Below the pieces are notes generated by a model that was given only the letters and a program-made list of their open reading frames with translations, did no database searches and was not told the DNA's origin. A DNA stretch of 64,000 bases from Lacinutrix sp. Hel_I_90 (GTDB lineage Bacteria; Bacteroidota; Bacteroidia; Flavobacteriales; Flavobacteriaceae): NCBI RefSeq assembly GCF_000934685.1, contig NZ_JYNQ01000001.1:1104501-1168500 (forward strand), read 5' to 3'. The translations under genes and the position numbers were made by a program. Below, in pieces: positions 1 to 9,500 of this stretch (position 1 is its first letter; each line of letters opens with the position of its first letter).

Positions 1-1
1 C

Positions 2-361
2 TCTTCTAAAAATATTACAAAAATTGGAACCGCTGGAGGTTGGGTAAAAGGAAGTACTGGCTACTCGTTTAAGCACACTGAAAAAAAGGTTGCCAAGATT
101 ATTTTAAATTTAAAACAAGATAAAAAACCCTCAAAAAATTTATTCAAAAACAAATATGCTTTTTATGATAAAGTTTTTCTAAAAGTGCTTCACGATGAAA
201 ATCATAAGGGTGAGTGGATTTTTGAGCAATTTTATACTAAAAACACTGTAGAAACCATGTTTAAATTTTTAGATGAAGAGTCATCCCTTAAAGAAGAACT
301 AAACATCATGGGCTCACTTTTTTCAACCGCTTTTATCAAAGCCTTTTTTAAAACCTTATAG
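2..361 (+). CDS. crtY: Lycopene beta-cyclase, C-terminal part (5' end outside window)
   Basis: The reading frame is open from the left edge to a TAG at 359-361 and gives about 119 residues. Near its start it carries the GTAGGWVKGSTGYSF stretch typical of the C-terminal part of CrtY/CrtL lycopene cyclases, FAD/NAD-dependent flavoproteins that cyclise the ends of lycopene in carotenoid synthesis. Carotenoid genes are usual in pigmented Flavobacteriaceae. The N-terminal nucleotide-binding part lies outside the window, so intactness cannot be judged. Its last six bases overlap the 3' end of the convergent thioredoxin-like gene, leaving no room for a separate terminator. Confidence 0.75.
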   Translation, partial: SSKNITKIGTAGGWVKGSTGYSFKHTEKKVAKIILNLKQDKKPSKNLFKNKYAFYDKVFLKVLHDENHKGEWIFEQFYTKNTVETMFKFLDEESSLKEELNIMGSLFSTAFIKAFFKTL

Positions 362-925
362 CCTTAGTAATTCATCTATGGTTTTTCTTACCTTTTCACT
401 ATTCCAATTTGCCGCACCAGATTCATCAATAATAATATTTCCTTTTCTATCTAATAAGAACGTTCTTGGAATGCTTTTCACATCAAATGTTTCGGGAGCC
501 TCCGTTGTTGGTGTATAGATTTGTAAATCGTAGTTTTTCTTCTTTAAAAAGCGCTTTACCACCTCCTGGTCTTCATTTGAGACTAAAATAATGTCTATTT
601 TGTCTTTATAATCAGTACTTAATGCCTGAATGGAAGGCATCTCGGCAATACAAGGCGGACACCATGTCGCCCAAAGATTGATTAAGGTTACTTTACCTTT
701 ACTATTATTTAAATCGAAGGCATTTCCCTCTAAATCTTTAAGCATCCAATTATAGGTGCTTATTTGCTCCAAACTATCTTCAGGTTCTACACTTGGGCTA
801 AACATGGCGAAACCTTTATGTAGCACAATTTGAATTTGTTGCCTGCTTTGTGGAATCATCAGTAATATGATGACAATTAAAAGAATGATGTTTTTAACAG
901 ATAGTCTTTTCATAATCTTTAACAT
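356..925 (-). CDS. TlpA-like thioredoxin-family protein, membrane-anchored
   Basis: 189 residues. An N-terminal hydrophobic segment (about residues 11-25) should hold the protein in the inner membrane with the rest in the periplasm. A thioredoxin fold follows with the redox motif WCPPC (C89, C92) in the context LWATWCPPCIAEMPS and a cis-Pro region SIPRTFLLD. This is the AhpC/TSA-TlpA-ResA type, which reduces periplasmic disulfides, for example in cytochrome c maturation. The exact partner is unknown. A second ATG four codons downstream (MKRLSV) is an equally good start. The gene stands alone, convergent with the lycopene cyclase gene and overlapping it by 6 bp. Confidence 0.85.
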   Translation of the reverse strand: MLKIMKRLSVKNIILLIVIILLMIPQSRQQIQIVLHKGFAMFSPSVEPEDSLEQISTYNWMLKDLEGNAFDLNNSKGKVTLINLWATWCPPCIAEMPSIQALSTDYKDKIDIILVSNEDQEVVKRFLKKKNYDLQIYTPTTEAPETFDVKSIPRTFLLDRKGNIIIDESGAANWNSEKVRKTIDELLRL

Positions 926-956
926 TAATGGAACGTCAATACTCCCATGGACACTT

Positions 957-964
957 CAAATTTA
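957..964 (-). promoter_or_regulatory. -7 element for the TlpA-like gene
   Basis: On the minus strand this reads TAAATTTG, matching the Bacteroidota -7 consensus TAnnTTTG, about 32 nt upstream of the start codon. No clear -33 TTG is seen at the expected 19-21 nt, so the call rests on one box. Confidence 0.35.
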
Positions 965-1103
965 ATAAAAACTAAGGATACTACTCTGGATTATACTTCC
1001 TATTTATTAGGAATATCATTTACAAAAAAGTCTAATATCCCTTTTTTATGTAGTTCAAACTCTAGCCCTTGACCAGAATTGTTTGCTATTTACAAAGACG
1101 CAT

Positions 1104-1137
1104 AAAAAAACTCCTGATGTTTATCAGGAGTTTTTTT
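1104..1137 (-). terminator. Intrinsic terminator downstream of aconitase
   Basis: Perfect 8-bp stem CTCCTGAT/ATCAGGAG (1111-1118 and 1123-1130) with a 4-nt loop, flanked by seven A and seven T. The flanks extend the stem and give a U-tract in either direction, so it could work for both strands. It lies 20 bp past the aconitase stop codon. Confidence 0.85.
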
Positions 1138-1157
1138 GTTAAGACATATGGTATTAC

Positions 1158-3425
1158 TTATGCATTTTCTTTTTTAATCAGGTTTAAAGCAGATCCTTCA
1201 TTATACCAATCAATTTGTGCCTGGTTATAAGTATGATTTAATTTAATAACCTCTTTACTACCATCTGTATGCACTATTTCCAGTGTTAACGGTTTATCTG
1301 GAGCAAATTCATTTAAATCTAAGAAATTAAATGAATCATCTTCTTGAATTAAGTCATAATCACTTTCATTAGCAAAAGTCAACCCTAACATCCCTTGTTT
1401 CTTCAAGTTTGTTTCGTGTATACGCGCAAATGATTTTACAATCACTGCAGCCACACCTAAGTGTCTTGGTTCCATTGCTGCGTGTTCCCTAGACGACCCT
1501 TCACCATAGTTATGATCACCAACAACTATTGATTTAACACCAGCCGCTTTATAAGCTCTTGCAGTATCTGGCACCCCTCCAAACTCTCCTGTTAATTGAT
1601 TTTTAACAAAGTTTGTTTTCTTTCCAAAGGCATTAACAGCCCCTATTAGACAGTTATTAGAGATATTATCTAAATGGCCACGGAAACGCAACCAAGGTCC
1701 AGCCATAGAAATATGATCTGTTGTACATTTCCCAAAGGCCTTTATTAATAGTTTAGCACCATTAATTTCGCTACCAATTGGTTCGAAAGGTGTTAATAAT
1801 TGGATACGTTCAGAATCTTCATCTACCACGACACTTACTCCTGTACCATCTTCAATAGGTTCCACATACCCAGCGTCTTCAACTTCGAAACCTTTAGGCG
1901 GTAATTCCCATCCTGTTGGCTCATCGAACATGACCTCTTCTCCATTTTCGTTAATTAACTTGTCCGTCATTGGATTAAAATCTAAACGCCCTGCAATAGC
2001 AATCGCTGCAGTAATTTCTGGAGACGCTACAAAAGCATGCGTATTTGGGTTTCCATCTGCTCGCTTAGCGAAGTTTCTATTAAATGAATGCACGATACTA
2101 TTTTTTGGTGCATTTTTAGGATCACTATATCTTGCCCATTGCCCAATACATGGTCCACATGCATTGGTGAATAATTTCGCATTTAAGTTTTCAAAGATTT
2201 GCAATAGACCGTCACGTTCTGCCGTGTAACGTACTTGCTCAGAACCAGGGTTGATTCCTAACTCAGATTTCATTTTTAAACCTTTATCAATCGCTTGTTG
2301 TGCAATCGATGAGGCCCGTGATAAATCTTCATAAGAAGAGTTTGTACAAGACCCTATTAACCCCCATTCTACTTGAATTGGCCAGTCATTAGCTTTCGCT
2401 TTTTCAGTCATATTTTTACCAACTGGTGTTGATAAATCTGGCGTGAATGGCCCGTTTAATAAGGGTCCTAATTCAGACAAGTTGATTTCTATTACTTGAT
2501 CGAAATACTGTTCTGGATTTGCATACACTTCTGCATCGCCTGTTAAATACTCTTTTACTTTATTTGCTGCATCGGCAACATCTGCTCTATCTGTAGCACG
2601 TAAGTAACGTTCCATAGATTCATCGTAACCAAAAGTTGAAGTTGTCGCGCCAATTTCTGCTCCCATGTTGCAGATCGTTCCTTTTCCTGTACATGACATT
2701 GCTGTTGCACCAGGTCCAAAATATTCTACAATAGCACCTGTTCCTCCTTTTACGGTTAGAATGTCTGCTACTTTTAAAATCACATCTTTAGGTGCTGTCC
2801 AACCCGATAACTTACCTGTTAATTTGACACCAATTAATTTAGGAAATTTTAATTCCCAAGCCATACCGGCCATAACATCTACAGCATCTGCTCCTCCTAC
2901 TCCTATAGCCACCATTCCTAATCCACCAGCATTTACAGTATGAGAATCTGTACCTATCATCATTCCGCCTGGAAAAGCGTAATTTTCTAAAACCACTTGG
3001 TGAATAATACCTGCTCCTGGTTTCCAGAATCCAATACCATATTTATTAGATACTGATGCTAAAAAATCAAACACTTCTTTACTTACATCATTGGCATGCA
3101 ATAAATCTTTTGCAGCACCTTCTTTTGCTTGGATTAAGTGATCACAGTGAACCGTGGTTGGCACTGCTACTTTACTTTTTCCTGCTTGCATAAATTGCAA
3201 TAAAGCCATTTGTGCCGTAGCATCCTGACAAGCGATACGATCTGGTGCAAAATCAACATAATCTTTACCTCTAATAAACGCTTTGGTTGCTTTTCCATCC
3301 CAAAGGTGATTATAAAGAATTTTTTCTGAAAGTGTTAATGGTTTACCAACGACTTCACGGGCTGTATCAACGCGTTCTGCCATTTGAGCATAAACCTTTT
3401 TGATCATATCAATATCGAATGCCAT
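1158..3425 (-). CDS. acn: Aconitate hydratase (mitochondrial-type)
   Basis: 755 residues, full length for the mitochondrial-like aconitase family. It isomerises citrate to isocitrate in the cytoplasmic TCA cycle through a [4Fe-4S] cluster. The three cluster ligands are visible: C360 in [11 protein letters not shown], and C423 and C426 in [10 protein letters not shown]. The active-site GTDSHT (158-163) and the C-terminal swivel-domain motif [17 protein letters not shown] are present. It is transcribed alone, with its own upstream -7 element and a strong terminator just downstream. Assignment is by family recognition; the symbol is generic because AcnA and AcnB of enterics are different subtypes. 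Confidence 0.97.
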   Translation of the reverse strand: MAFDIDMIKKVYAQMAERVDTAREVVGKPLTLSEKILYNHLWDGKATKAFIRGKDYVDFAPDRIACQDATAQMALLQFMQAGKSKVAVPTTVHCDHLIQAKEGAAKDLLHANDVSKEVFDFLASVSNKYGIGFWKPGAGIIHQVVLENYAFPGGMMIGTDSHTVNAGGLGMVAIGVGGADAVDVMAGMAWELKFPKLIGVKLTGKLSGWTAPKDVILKVADILTVKGGTGAIVEYFGPGATAMSCTGKGTICNMGAEIGATTSTFGYDESMERYLRATDRADVADAANKVKEYLTGDAEVYANPEQYFDQVIEINLSELGPLLNGPFTPDLSTPVGKNMTEKAKANDWPIQVEWGLIGSCTNSSYEDLSRASSIAQQAIDKGLKMKSELGINPGSEQVRYTAERDGLLQIFENLNAKLFTNACGPCIGQWARYSDPKNAPKNSIVHSFNRNFAKRADGNPNTHAFVASPEITAAIAIAGRLDFNPMTDKLINENGEEVMFDEPTGWELPPKGFEVEDAGYVEPIEDGTGVSVVVDEDSERIQLLTPFEPIGSEINGAKLLIKAFGKCTTDHISMAGPWLRFRGHLDNISNNCLIGAVNAFGKKTNFVKNQLTGEFGGVPDTARAYKAAGVKSIVVGDHNYGEGSSREHAAMEPRHLGVAAVIVKSFARIHETNLKKQGMLGLTFANESDYDLIQEDDSFNFLDLNEFAPDKPLTLEIVHTDGSKEVIKLNHTYNQAQIDWYNEGSALNLIKKENA

Positions 3426-3464
3426 AAATAATAGTTTAAGGTTGTGTGTTTAATTTAAGTTCTT

Positions 3465-3478
3465 ACCGAAGTTTCGGT
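3465..3478 (-). promoter_or_regulatory. Inverted repeat in the aconitase leader (possible operator)
   Basis: ACCGAA-GT-TTCGGT is a perfect 6+2+6 inverted repeat, four bases downstream of the predicted -7 box and so at or next to the transcription start. A two-base spacer suits a dimeric protein-binding site better than an RNA hairpin. No regulator is identified. Confidence 0.35.
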
Positions 3479-3481
3479 CTG

Positions 3482-3489
3482 CAAATTTA
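3482..3489 (-). promoter_or_regulatory. acn: -7 element of the aconitase promoter
   Basis: Minus-strand TAAATTTG followed by GC, matching TAnnTTTG, about 57 nt upstream of the aconitase ATG. No clean -33 TTG is seen at 19-21 nt. Confidence 0.5.
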
Positions 3490-3912
3490 CAAAATTCCGA
3501 AGTACTTTAAAAATATATAGAGAATGTCTATAATCTTTGAATTATATTCAATGAAACAACACTAATTCATTTTCAATTTATTAAAATGATAATTTAAATA
3601 TTGAAAAAATAGTAAATTAACAAGTGGCTGTACTCCGGAATCGATGAAAACTGAAGAAACAAAATAGAATTTTCATTAAAAACGATAGCGTTTGCGTAGA
3701 AATGCACTAGTATCTTAACTTTTGATTTTTTTGCTTATCACGCTACAAAAGAAGACAATAAACAGCACAATCGTTACGCATTGAAAACTATTTCGAAAAT
3801 TAAAATAGCCTCCCAAAAGACCTCTGTTGATTTTTTAAAAGTGCTTCTGCTCTAGTGGCTGCACCACCAATTAGAAAAAAATGAGCGGATCGACTTATTC
3901 TCGAGTTTTAAT
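3490..3912. other. Gene-free spacer between aconitase and moxR
   Basis: About 420 bp with stops in all frames. No hairpin terminator for moxR, no tRNA-like fold and no recognisable gene remnant was seen. It is AT-rich like other spacers here. Confidence 0.6.
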
Positions 3913-4866
3913 TTAAAACAGTGATGCGATAATCTGCTCTTCTGTTACGCCTTCTGCTTCAGCTTTATAGTTTTTAATAATACGGTGTCTTAGAATACTT
4001 GTCGCTACAGCTTGAACATTTTCGATATCTGGAGAGAATTTCCCATTGATAGCTGCATGCGTTTTAGCAGCCAAAATCAAGTTTTGTGACGCTCTTGGTC
4101 CAGCGCCCCAATCTACATATTTAGCGACTAAATCTGAGGCTGTATCTGTATTTGGTCTTGTTTTAGAAACTATTTTAACAGCATACTCAATAACATTGTC
4201 TGCTACTGGGATTCTTCGAATTAAGTGTTGAAAATCTATAATTTCCTGAGCGGAAAATAAAACATTCACAGAAGCTGTGACATCTGTAGTTGTTGCTTTA
4301 ACCACCTGCACCTCTTCATCAAAGGTTGGGTAATTTAGATTAATAGCAAACATAAAACGGTCTAATTGTGCTTCTGGTAAAGGGTAAGTACCTTCTTGCT
4401 CAATGGGATTCTGAGTTGCTAAAACAAAGTACGGCAAGTCTAATTTATAATGCTGTCCAGCAACGGTAACCGCTCTTTCCTGCATGGCTTCTAATAATGC
4501 GGCTTGTGTTTTTGGAGGCGTACGATTAATCTCATCTGCTAAAATAATATTAGCAAAAATTGGTCCTTTTATAAATTTAAAGTTTCTGGTTTCGTCAAGA
4601 ATTTCACTACCCAAAATATCACTGGGCATTAAATCTGGTGTAAACTGAATGCGTTTAAAATCCAATCCCAAGGTTTGCGCTATGGTATTTACCATTAAGG
4701 TTTTTGCCAAACCTGGAACTCCAATTAACAATGCATGACCACCAGAAAATATAGAAATCAATATTTGATTAACCACTTCATCCTGACCAACAATAACCTT
4801 GGCTATTTCTTGCCTTAATGCTTTATACTTCGTTACCAGTTGGTTGATCGCGTTTACGTCTGACAT
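3913..4866 (-). CDS. MoxR-family AAA+ ATPase
   Basis: 317 residues, usual MoxR length. Walker A GVPGLAKT (about 54-61), Walker B ILADEINR (about 107-114) and sensor-1 LATQNPIE are all clear. MoxR ATPases are cytosolic chaperone-like AAA+ proteins that help mature metalloenzymes or secreted proteins, usually with DUF58 and von Willebrand A partners. No such partner is adjacent here. Instead it lies 14 bp downstream of three periplasmic PPIase genes on the same strand and is probably the last gene of that operon. The role is inferred only from the family. Confidence 0.93.
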   Translation of the reverse strand: MSDVNAINQLVTKYKALRQEIAKVIVGQDEVVNQILISIFSGGHALLIGVPGLAKTLMVNTIAQTLGLDFKRIQFTPDLMPSDILGSEILDETRNFKFIKGPIFANIILADEINRTPPKTQAALLEAMQERAVTVAGQHYKLDLPYFVLATQNPIEQEGTYPLPEAQLDRFMFAINLNYPTFDEEVQVVKATTTDVTASVNVLFSAQEIIDFQHLIRRIPVADNVIEYAVKIVSKTRPNTDTASDLVAKYVDWGAGPRASQNLILAAKTHAAINGKFSPDIENVQAVATSILRHRIIKNYKAEAEGVTEEQIIASLF

Positions 4867-4880
4867 GTTTTAAAACTATA

Positions 4881-6326
4881 TTATTTTTTTAACCAATTAC
4901 TACTGAAGTCGCAATCTTTATAGACATCACTAATTTTAATATAGGTGTCCATTATTTTTTCTTTTTGCCACTTTGCAATAACATCTAAGCGCTTTTCGCT
5001 TAAGGCCAATTCTTTGATTTTTAAGTAATCTCTTGCATAATCTGCTTCGTGCTCATCAATTCTATCGGTAACAGTCATGATTTTGAATTTCACATTCCCT
5101 GTTCTATCACGATCAACAATGATTTCAGAAATCTCATTATTCTCTAAATTTTGAATTTGTCCGTATAATTCCGGATCCATCTTGGTTAATTCAAAACTAT
5201 AATCTTGAGTCGCTGGGTTAATTAACTGTCCTCCTTGAAACTTTGTTTCACGCTCATCACTTGATTCTTTTGCGGCTTCGGCGAAAGTAATATTACCTTC
5301 CATTATATTCTTCCTAACCGTTTCCATGCGTTCTTTAGCTTCCTTTACAGATTCTTGAGAGACTTCTGGAATTAATAGAATGTGTCTTACATCATATTCT
5401 TGTCCTCTAATTTTTTCTAAAAAAATAATATGATACCCAAACTCTGTTTTAAAAGGTTCAGAAATTTCGCCTACCTGCATAGAAAAAGCAACTTCTCTAA
5501 ACTCTTTAACCATCTGTGGTTTCGTTCTGTTTAGCGTGTATAGTCCACCATTCTTTTTTGAGGCAATATCATCTGTATACAATACTACTTTAGAACGAAA
5601 GTTAGCATTATTCTCCTGAACGTCTCTCTTAAATTCTTTAAGCTGATCAATTACTTTCTGCGTGTCTTCCTCTGTAACTTCCGGCTCAATAATAATTTGA
5701 GCTACTTTTAATTCTGTACCAAAAGTAGGGCGTTGCTCCTTAGCTATTTTGTTAAAGAACTGACGTACTTCTTCAGGAGTAACCTCAATGTCTGCTACTA
5801 TTTTCTTTTGCATTTCTGAAGCTAATTTGTTCGCTTTATTGATTTCGAACATTTCATCTTTCAGACTTTTTTCATCATCTTTTTTATAAAACGCCAGCAC
5901 TTCCTTTAACGAACCATTAAATTCCTGCTTAAATTGTTCTACCTGTTGATTAACATACGAGCGGATTTCGGCATCATTAATTACTATACTATCTTGTATG
6001 GCATGATGGGCATACAATTTATCTTCTAAAAGCCTTCCAAACAATTGGCATCTTGTATACGTCGCAGGATCTATACCCTGAGATTTTAATAATCTCATGG
6101 TTTTTTCAATATCAGATTCTAAAATTATGTACTCTCCAATAACTGCGGATACGCCATCAACCTTTACATTTACCAATGGCATAACAGAGTCTTTTTCTGC
6201 TGCTTTTGGCGTTTCGTCTATTATTTCTTGTGCTAACATTCCGGTAGACACAAAAAGAATTAAGCATACTGCTATAATGTGTTTCAAATTAATTATACGT
6301 TTCAAATTGTTTATTTTTAATTGCAT
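4881..6326 (-). CDS. Peptidyl-prolyl cis-trans isomerase, SurA/PpiC-like (two parvulin domains)
   Basis: 481 residues. An N-terminal signal peptide ends near MLAQ. A SurA-type N-terminal chaperone region (about 60-190) is followed by two parvulin-like domains, about 200-310 (ending FGYHIIFLEKI) and about 312-420 (starting YDVRHILLIP). The protein should act in the periplasm in folding outer-membrane proteins. The ATG overlaps the end of the upstream gene by 38 bp. An in-frame TTG (codon 14) directly after the upstream stop is an alternative start and would still leave a signal peptide. Third of three consecutive PPIase-type genes. Confidence 0.88.
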   Translation of the reverse strand: MQLKINNLKRIINLKHIIAVCLILFVSTGMLAQEIIDETPKAAEKDSVMPLVNVKVDGVSAVIGEYIILESDIEKTMRLLKSQGIDPATYTRCQLFGRLLEDKLYAHHAIQDSIVINDAEIRSYVNQQVEQFKQEFNGSLKEVLAFYKKDDEKSLKDEMFEINKANKLASEMQKKIVADIEVTPEEVRQFFNKIAKEQRPTFGTELKVAQIIIEPEVTEEDTQKVIDQLKEFKRDVQENNANFRSKVVLYTDDIASKKNGGLYTLNRTKPQMVKEFREVAFSMQVGEISEPFKTEFGYHIIFLEKIRGQEYDVRHILLIPEVSQESVKEAKERMETVRKNIMEGNITFAEAAKESSDERETKFQGGQLINPATQDYSFELTKMDPELYGQIQNLENNEISEIIVDRDRTGNVKFKIMTVTDRIDEHEADYARDYLKIKELALSEKRLDVIAKWQKEKIMDTYIKISDVYKDCDFSSNWLKK

Positions 6327-7143
6327 CTGTTGTGATGTCTTTTTCTAACTGCCTAATAAGCTCCAATTTTCTTTTGTTGATTACTATTTGATCAATTGTG
6401 GGCTTTACATATTCTAAAGGTGCTGTTTCATTTCTTAAGAGTACCTCGTTAATTTGCATCAAATATAGCCCTAATGAATCTTTACGTTGTATAAAATTAG
6501 ATTTTTTTAACAGTTCATTTTTGTTCTCTGCAGTAATTACAGGGATTACATTAACGACTTGATCTAACCTTATCCATACCGAATCTTTAAGTGAGTAGGA
6601 TTTGAACTGAATTGCTATAGAATCTAAAACATATTTATCTTCAGCAGTATAACGTTTAAATTTTTCTTTGATATCCTCTAAATCTAAGCGTTTTTCATCG
6701 ACATTAATATATCTGAATTTTATTAACTCTTCATTTAATTTAAAAGCGTCCTTATTATCTTCATAATAAGCCGATGCCTCTTCCTGTGAGACCACTGTAT
6801 CTAGACTTTTATAGACTAAAGCTTCTAAATACGTTTTACTGTATAAATCGCTTTTATATTGCTCAACTAATCTGTCAAATTCTTCCTGCGTAGATTCTTC
6901 TAAATTTAACTCTGCACCTTGAACCAATAATTGTCTAGTTGCCCATCGGTTTATAAAATCGTTTACTAAAATAGTACTATCTGATTTTGTATAATTTTCT
7001 GGTAAAATTTTTAAAATATCCGCTTTATACAAATACGTTTCATTTACTCTTGCAATAGCCGCTTCGGTTTCTGTAGGCCGAAAATAATCGCAAGAAGCAA
7101 AACTAATTACTAAAATGAGATATAAGCTGAAGTGTTTCACCAT
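6289..7143 (-). CDS. Periplasmic lipoprotein of the PPIase/chaperone operon
   Basis: 284 residues with a lipoprotein signal (lipobox FASC, Cys at about 18). The rest is charged and mostly helical, resembling SurA/PpiD N-terminal chaperone regions, but the conserved parvulin signature (HIL...FGYHI) is not visible. It may therefore be a chaperone without isomerase activity. The ATG overlaps the preceding stop by one base (TAATG), so translation is coupled to the 647-residue PPIase upstream. Its 3' end overlaps the next gene by 38 bp. The operon position between two parvulins is the main evidence for its role. Confidence 0.75.
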   Translation of the reverse strand: MVKHFSLYLILVISFASCDYFRPTETEAAIARVNETYLYKADILKILPENYTKSDSTILVNDFINRWATRQLLVQGAELNLEESTQEEFDRLVEQYKSDLYSKTYLEALVYKSLDTVVSQEEASAYYEDNKDAFKLNEELIKFRYINVDEKRLDLEDIKEKFKRYTAEDKYVLDSIAIQFKSYSLKDSVWIRLDQVVNVIPVITAENKNELLKKSNFIQRKDSLGLYLMQINEVLLRNETAPLEYVKPTIDQIVINKRKLELIRQLEKDITTDAIKNKQFETYN

Positions 7144-9086
7144 TAGTTGAGCTTTGCTTTTACAGATTCTAAAGCGTCTTGATTTACTTTAACAGTATAT
7201 TTAAAAGCCAATTCTTTTAGCCAATTATTTTCTTTAAACTCTTGGTAATCACTAATAACTCTCCCTTTAGCTTCTTCAATTGTTTTTTGTGATTTAGGAA
7301 GCACATCGTCAACCTTAACCACAACATAGGCGTCATTATGTTTGTATATTTTAGAAATACCCTTTTTAAAGATAAAATTATCAGGAAGTGCCTGATGAGA
7401 CGCATCCATCTCACCCATTGTAAAGCTCACGTTTATAGCACTATCTGTATTTATTACCTTTTTTATCTCTTCGACACTTTTATTTTTCTCAAAAAGCTTA
7501 GCGACTTTTTTAAGCTCAGCTTTTGTTGCTGAAGAGGCTACAACTGCTACAACACGTTCTTTAAAAAAGTAATTGGACTTATAGGCTTCAAAATACTTTT
7601 GAATGGCTATTGTATCGTTTTTCCCCGCACTCCAAATTTCACTTTCCATTAAGTCGAATAATAGTAAACCATCTCTGTATTCGTCAACAATTTGAGCAAA
7701 CTCTTTATTTTCGTTTATTAAATTATCTTCTTCATATTTTAATAATTGGTTATCTAAAAAATCTTTATAACGATTCTCAACTATGGCATCAATTGAATTT
7801 GCTGCATTGCTGTTGCGCTGGCTTTTTACTAAATAAATACCAAAATCGCCATAGGTTAATTCTTTGTCTTGAATTTTTACTAAGGTTTTTTCTGCCTCAA
7901 AATCGGAAGGCAGATTCCAACGTTTATTTTGATACTCTTCATTTACTATCGTCTTAAAATAATTTAATCCGTCACTATTTTCAACAATGGTATACCTTGC
8001 TTTTAAATCATTAACCCGAGAATCATTTATAATTTTTGATCGCGTGTCTCTTTTAATTTTGCTTTCTAATTCTGATTTCATATCGCTATAAGTAGACATT
8101 GGTTTTTTGTCTATTAATTTAATAATATGCCATCCAAAATTTGTTTTAAAGGGTTTTGAAATTTCCCCTACTTTATTTAATCCAAAGGCCATTTCTTCAA
8201 ACTCTAAAGAACTCAACTCTCCTCCTGAGAATGGTTTTAGTAATCCGCCTTTAGCAGATGAGCTTTTATCTTGGGAAAACTGTTTAGCCAAAGCTTCAAA
8301 CGCTTCCCCTTGTTTTAAGCGTTGGTAAATTTCATTTATTTTTACTTCACTATCTTCAGTGCTATCTTGGTTTTCATTGAGCATAATATGCGCTACAGAC
8401 ACTTCACCTCTAGATGCTCTTTTATCTAAAACTTCAACAATATGATATCCAAATCGAGTTCTAAAAGGCATTGAAATCTCACCTGTTTTCGTATTATACG
8501 CGGCGTTTTCAAAAGGGTACACCATTTTAAAGGCTGAAAAATACCCTAGATTTTCTGCAAAAATGGTTCTTCCGTTATGCACATCTTTCTGTACTGCTGC
8601 ATAACCTTCATCTAGCACACGGTTTCTAAGCTTTAAGGCTTCATTATAAGCCGCTAAAGTATCTTCTACACTTGCGTTTTCATCAAGTCTCACTAAAATA
8701 TGGTTTGCGTTGACTTCTTGCTTTAGCCTTTCGTAAGCTTCCATAACCAAAGTATCTGTCACTTTGCTATCACTCAAATAATTTTTAGACAATTGATTTT
8801 TATAACTTTGCAATTCTGTTTTATAAGACTGTTTCTCGTCTAACTTCATTTGTCGTGCTTCTCTAAGTTTTAGCTTATAATTTATGAAAAGTTTTAGATA
8901 AGCATCAATGTCTTTTTGCGATTCATCTTTTACTAAATCTAAATTTTTGTTATAAACACGAATAAACTCTTGGGTATACACAGGCTCATTCTCAACAGTA
9001 AACAACACTTTATCTTCTTGAGCTTGTGTCATAAAAAGCATTCCGAAAAAGAAGGCAAAAAAGAATCCTTTTAATTGTATCTTCAT
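7143..9086 (-). CDS. Peptidyl-prolyl cis-trans isomerase with two parvulin domains
   Basis: 647 residues with a signal peptide (cleavage after AQA or near TQAQE). Two PpiC/parvulin domains are seen, about 125-225 (from VNANHILVRL to FGYHIVEVLD) and about 227-335 (from VSVAHIML to FGWHIIKLID). They are followed by a long helical C-terminal region of about 310 residues, as in PpiD/SurA-like foldases of Bacteroidota. It should assist outer-membrane and secreted protein folding in the periplasm. First gene of the operon, with a complete promoter 110 bp upstream. Confidence 0.9.
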   Translation of the reverse strand: MKIQLKGFFFAFFFGMLFMTQAQEDKVLFTVENEPVYTQEFIRVYNKNLDLVKDESQKDIDAYLKLFINYKLKLREARQMKLDEKQSYKTELQSYKNQLSKNYLSDSKVTDTLVMEAYERLKQEVNANHILVRLDENASVEDTLAAYNEALKLRNRVLDEGYAAVQKDVHNGRTIFAENLGYFSAFKMVYPFENAAYNTKTGEISMPFRTRFGYHIVEVLDKRASRGEVSVAHIMLNENQDSTEDSEVKINEIYQRLKQGEAFEALAKQFSQDKSSSAKGGLLKPFSGGELSSLEFEEMAFGLNKVGEISKPFKTNFGWHIIKLIDKKPMSTYSDMKSELESKIKRDTRSKIINDSRVNDLKARYTIVENSDGLNYFKTIVNEEYQNKRWNLPSDFEAEKTLVKIQDKELTYGDFGIYLVKSQRNSNAANSIDAIVENRYKDFLDNQLLKYEEDNLINENKEFAQIVDEYRDGLLLFDLMESEIWSAGKNDTIAIQKYFEAYKSNYFFKERVVAVVASSATKAELKKVAKLFEKNKSVEEIKKVINTDSAINVSFTMGEMDASHQALPDNFIFKKGISKIYKHNDAYVVVKVDDVLPKSQKTIEEAKGRVISDYQEFKENNWLKELAFKYTVKVNQDALESVKAKLN

Positions 9087-9196
9087 AGGTTATGTATCTC
9101 TCTGTTTTTAGGTAATATACTTTACTTTATTTATCATTTATTTTAAATGATAAGCTATTAAGCATCTTTATTATAGTGAATTGTTTTTCAATCTTG

Positions 9197-9226
9197 CAAA
9201 AATAACAATATTAGACTATAATACAA
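9197..9226 (-). promoter_or_regulatory. Promoter of the PPIase-moxR operon
   Basis: On the minus strand, TTG (9224-9226), 19 nt, then TATTTTTG (9197-9204). This is a full match in sequence and spacing to the Bacteroidota sigma-A-type promoter. The predicted leader is about 100 nt before the 647-residue PPIase gene. Confidence 0.75.
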
Positions 9227-9500
9227 GTGTTATAGTAAACGATAAACAATACATTTTATTACTGTTAAACACCAGGAGAAAAAGTCTGTATCCTTTATTG
9301 AGAAGAAAAGGCTGCCCTGATGTCGTAGTGACTAGTGCTTTTTACATCCTAAATAATTAAATATTCCTTGATGCTATTAGAATATGGTGGTTTAAAGTTA
9401 ATTTATAAACACACCTTTCTTGACATGGTTGACGGAATAAAAAGCATAATAAATTATGGTGTTACTCTTTTTTTATATCTTGCCAAAAAGTGATTATTTA
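9227..9500. other. Spacer between divergent genes
   Basis: About 270 bp with no gene, terminator or strong repeat seen. An upstream in-frame ATG at 9456 would add MVLLFFYILPKSDYL to the next protein but is judged unlikely to be the start. Confidence 0.5.

Noticed and set aside
1930-2943. Plus-strand frames of 92-99 residues inside aconitase
   Set aside because: They are antisense shadows of a well-conserved gene with no supporting family or signals.
9456-9500. Longer N-terminus for the SRPBCC protein
   Set aside because: Adds a hydrophobic leader unlike the family; the ATG at 9501 begins the fold directly.
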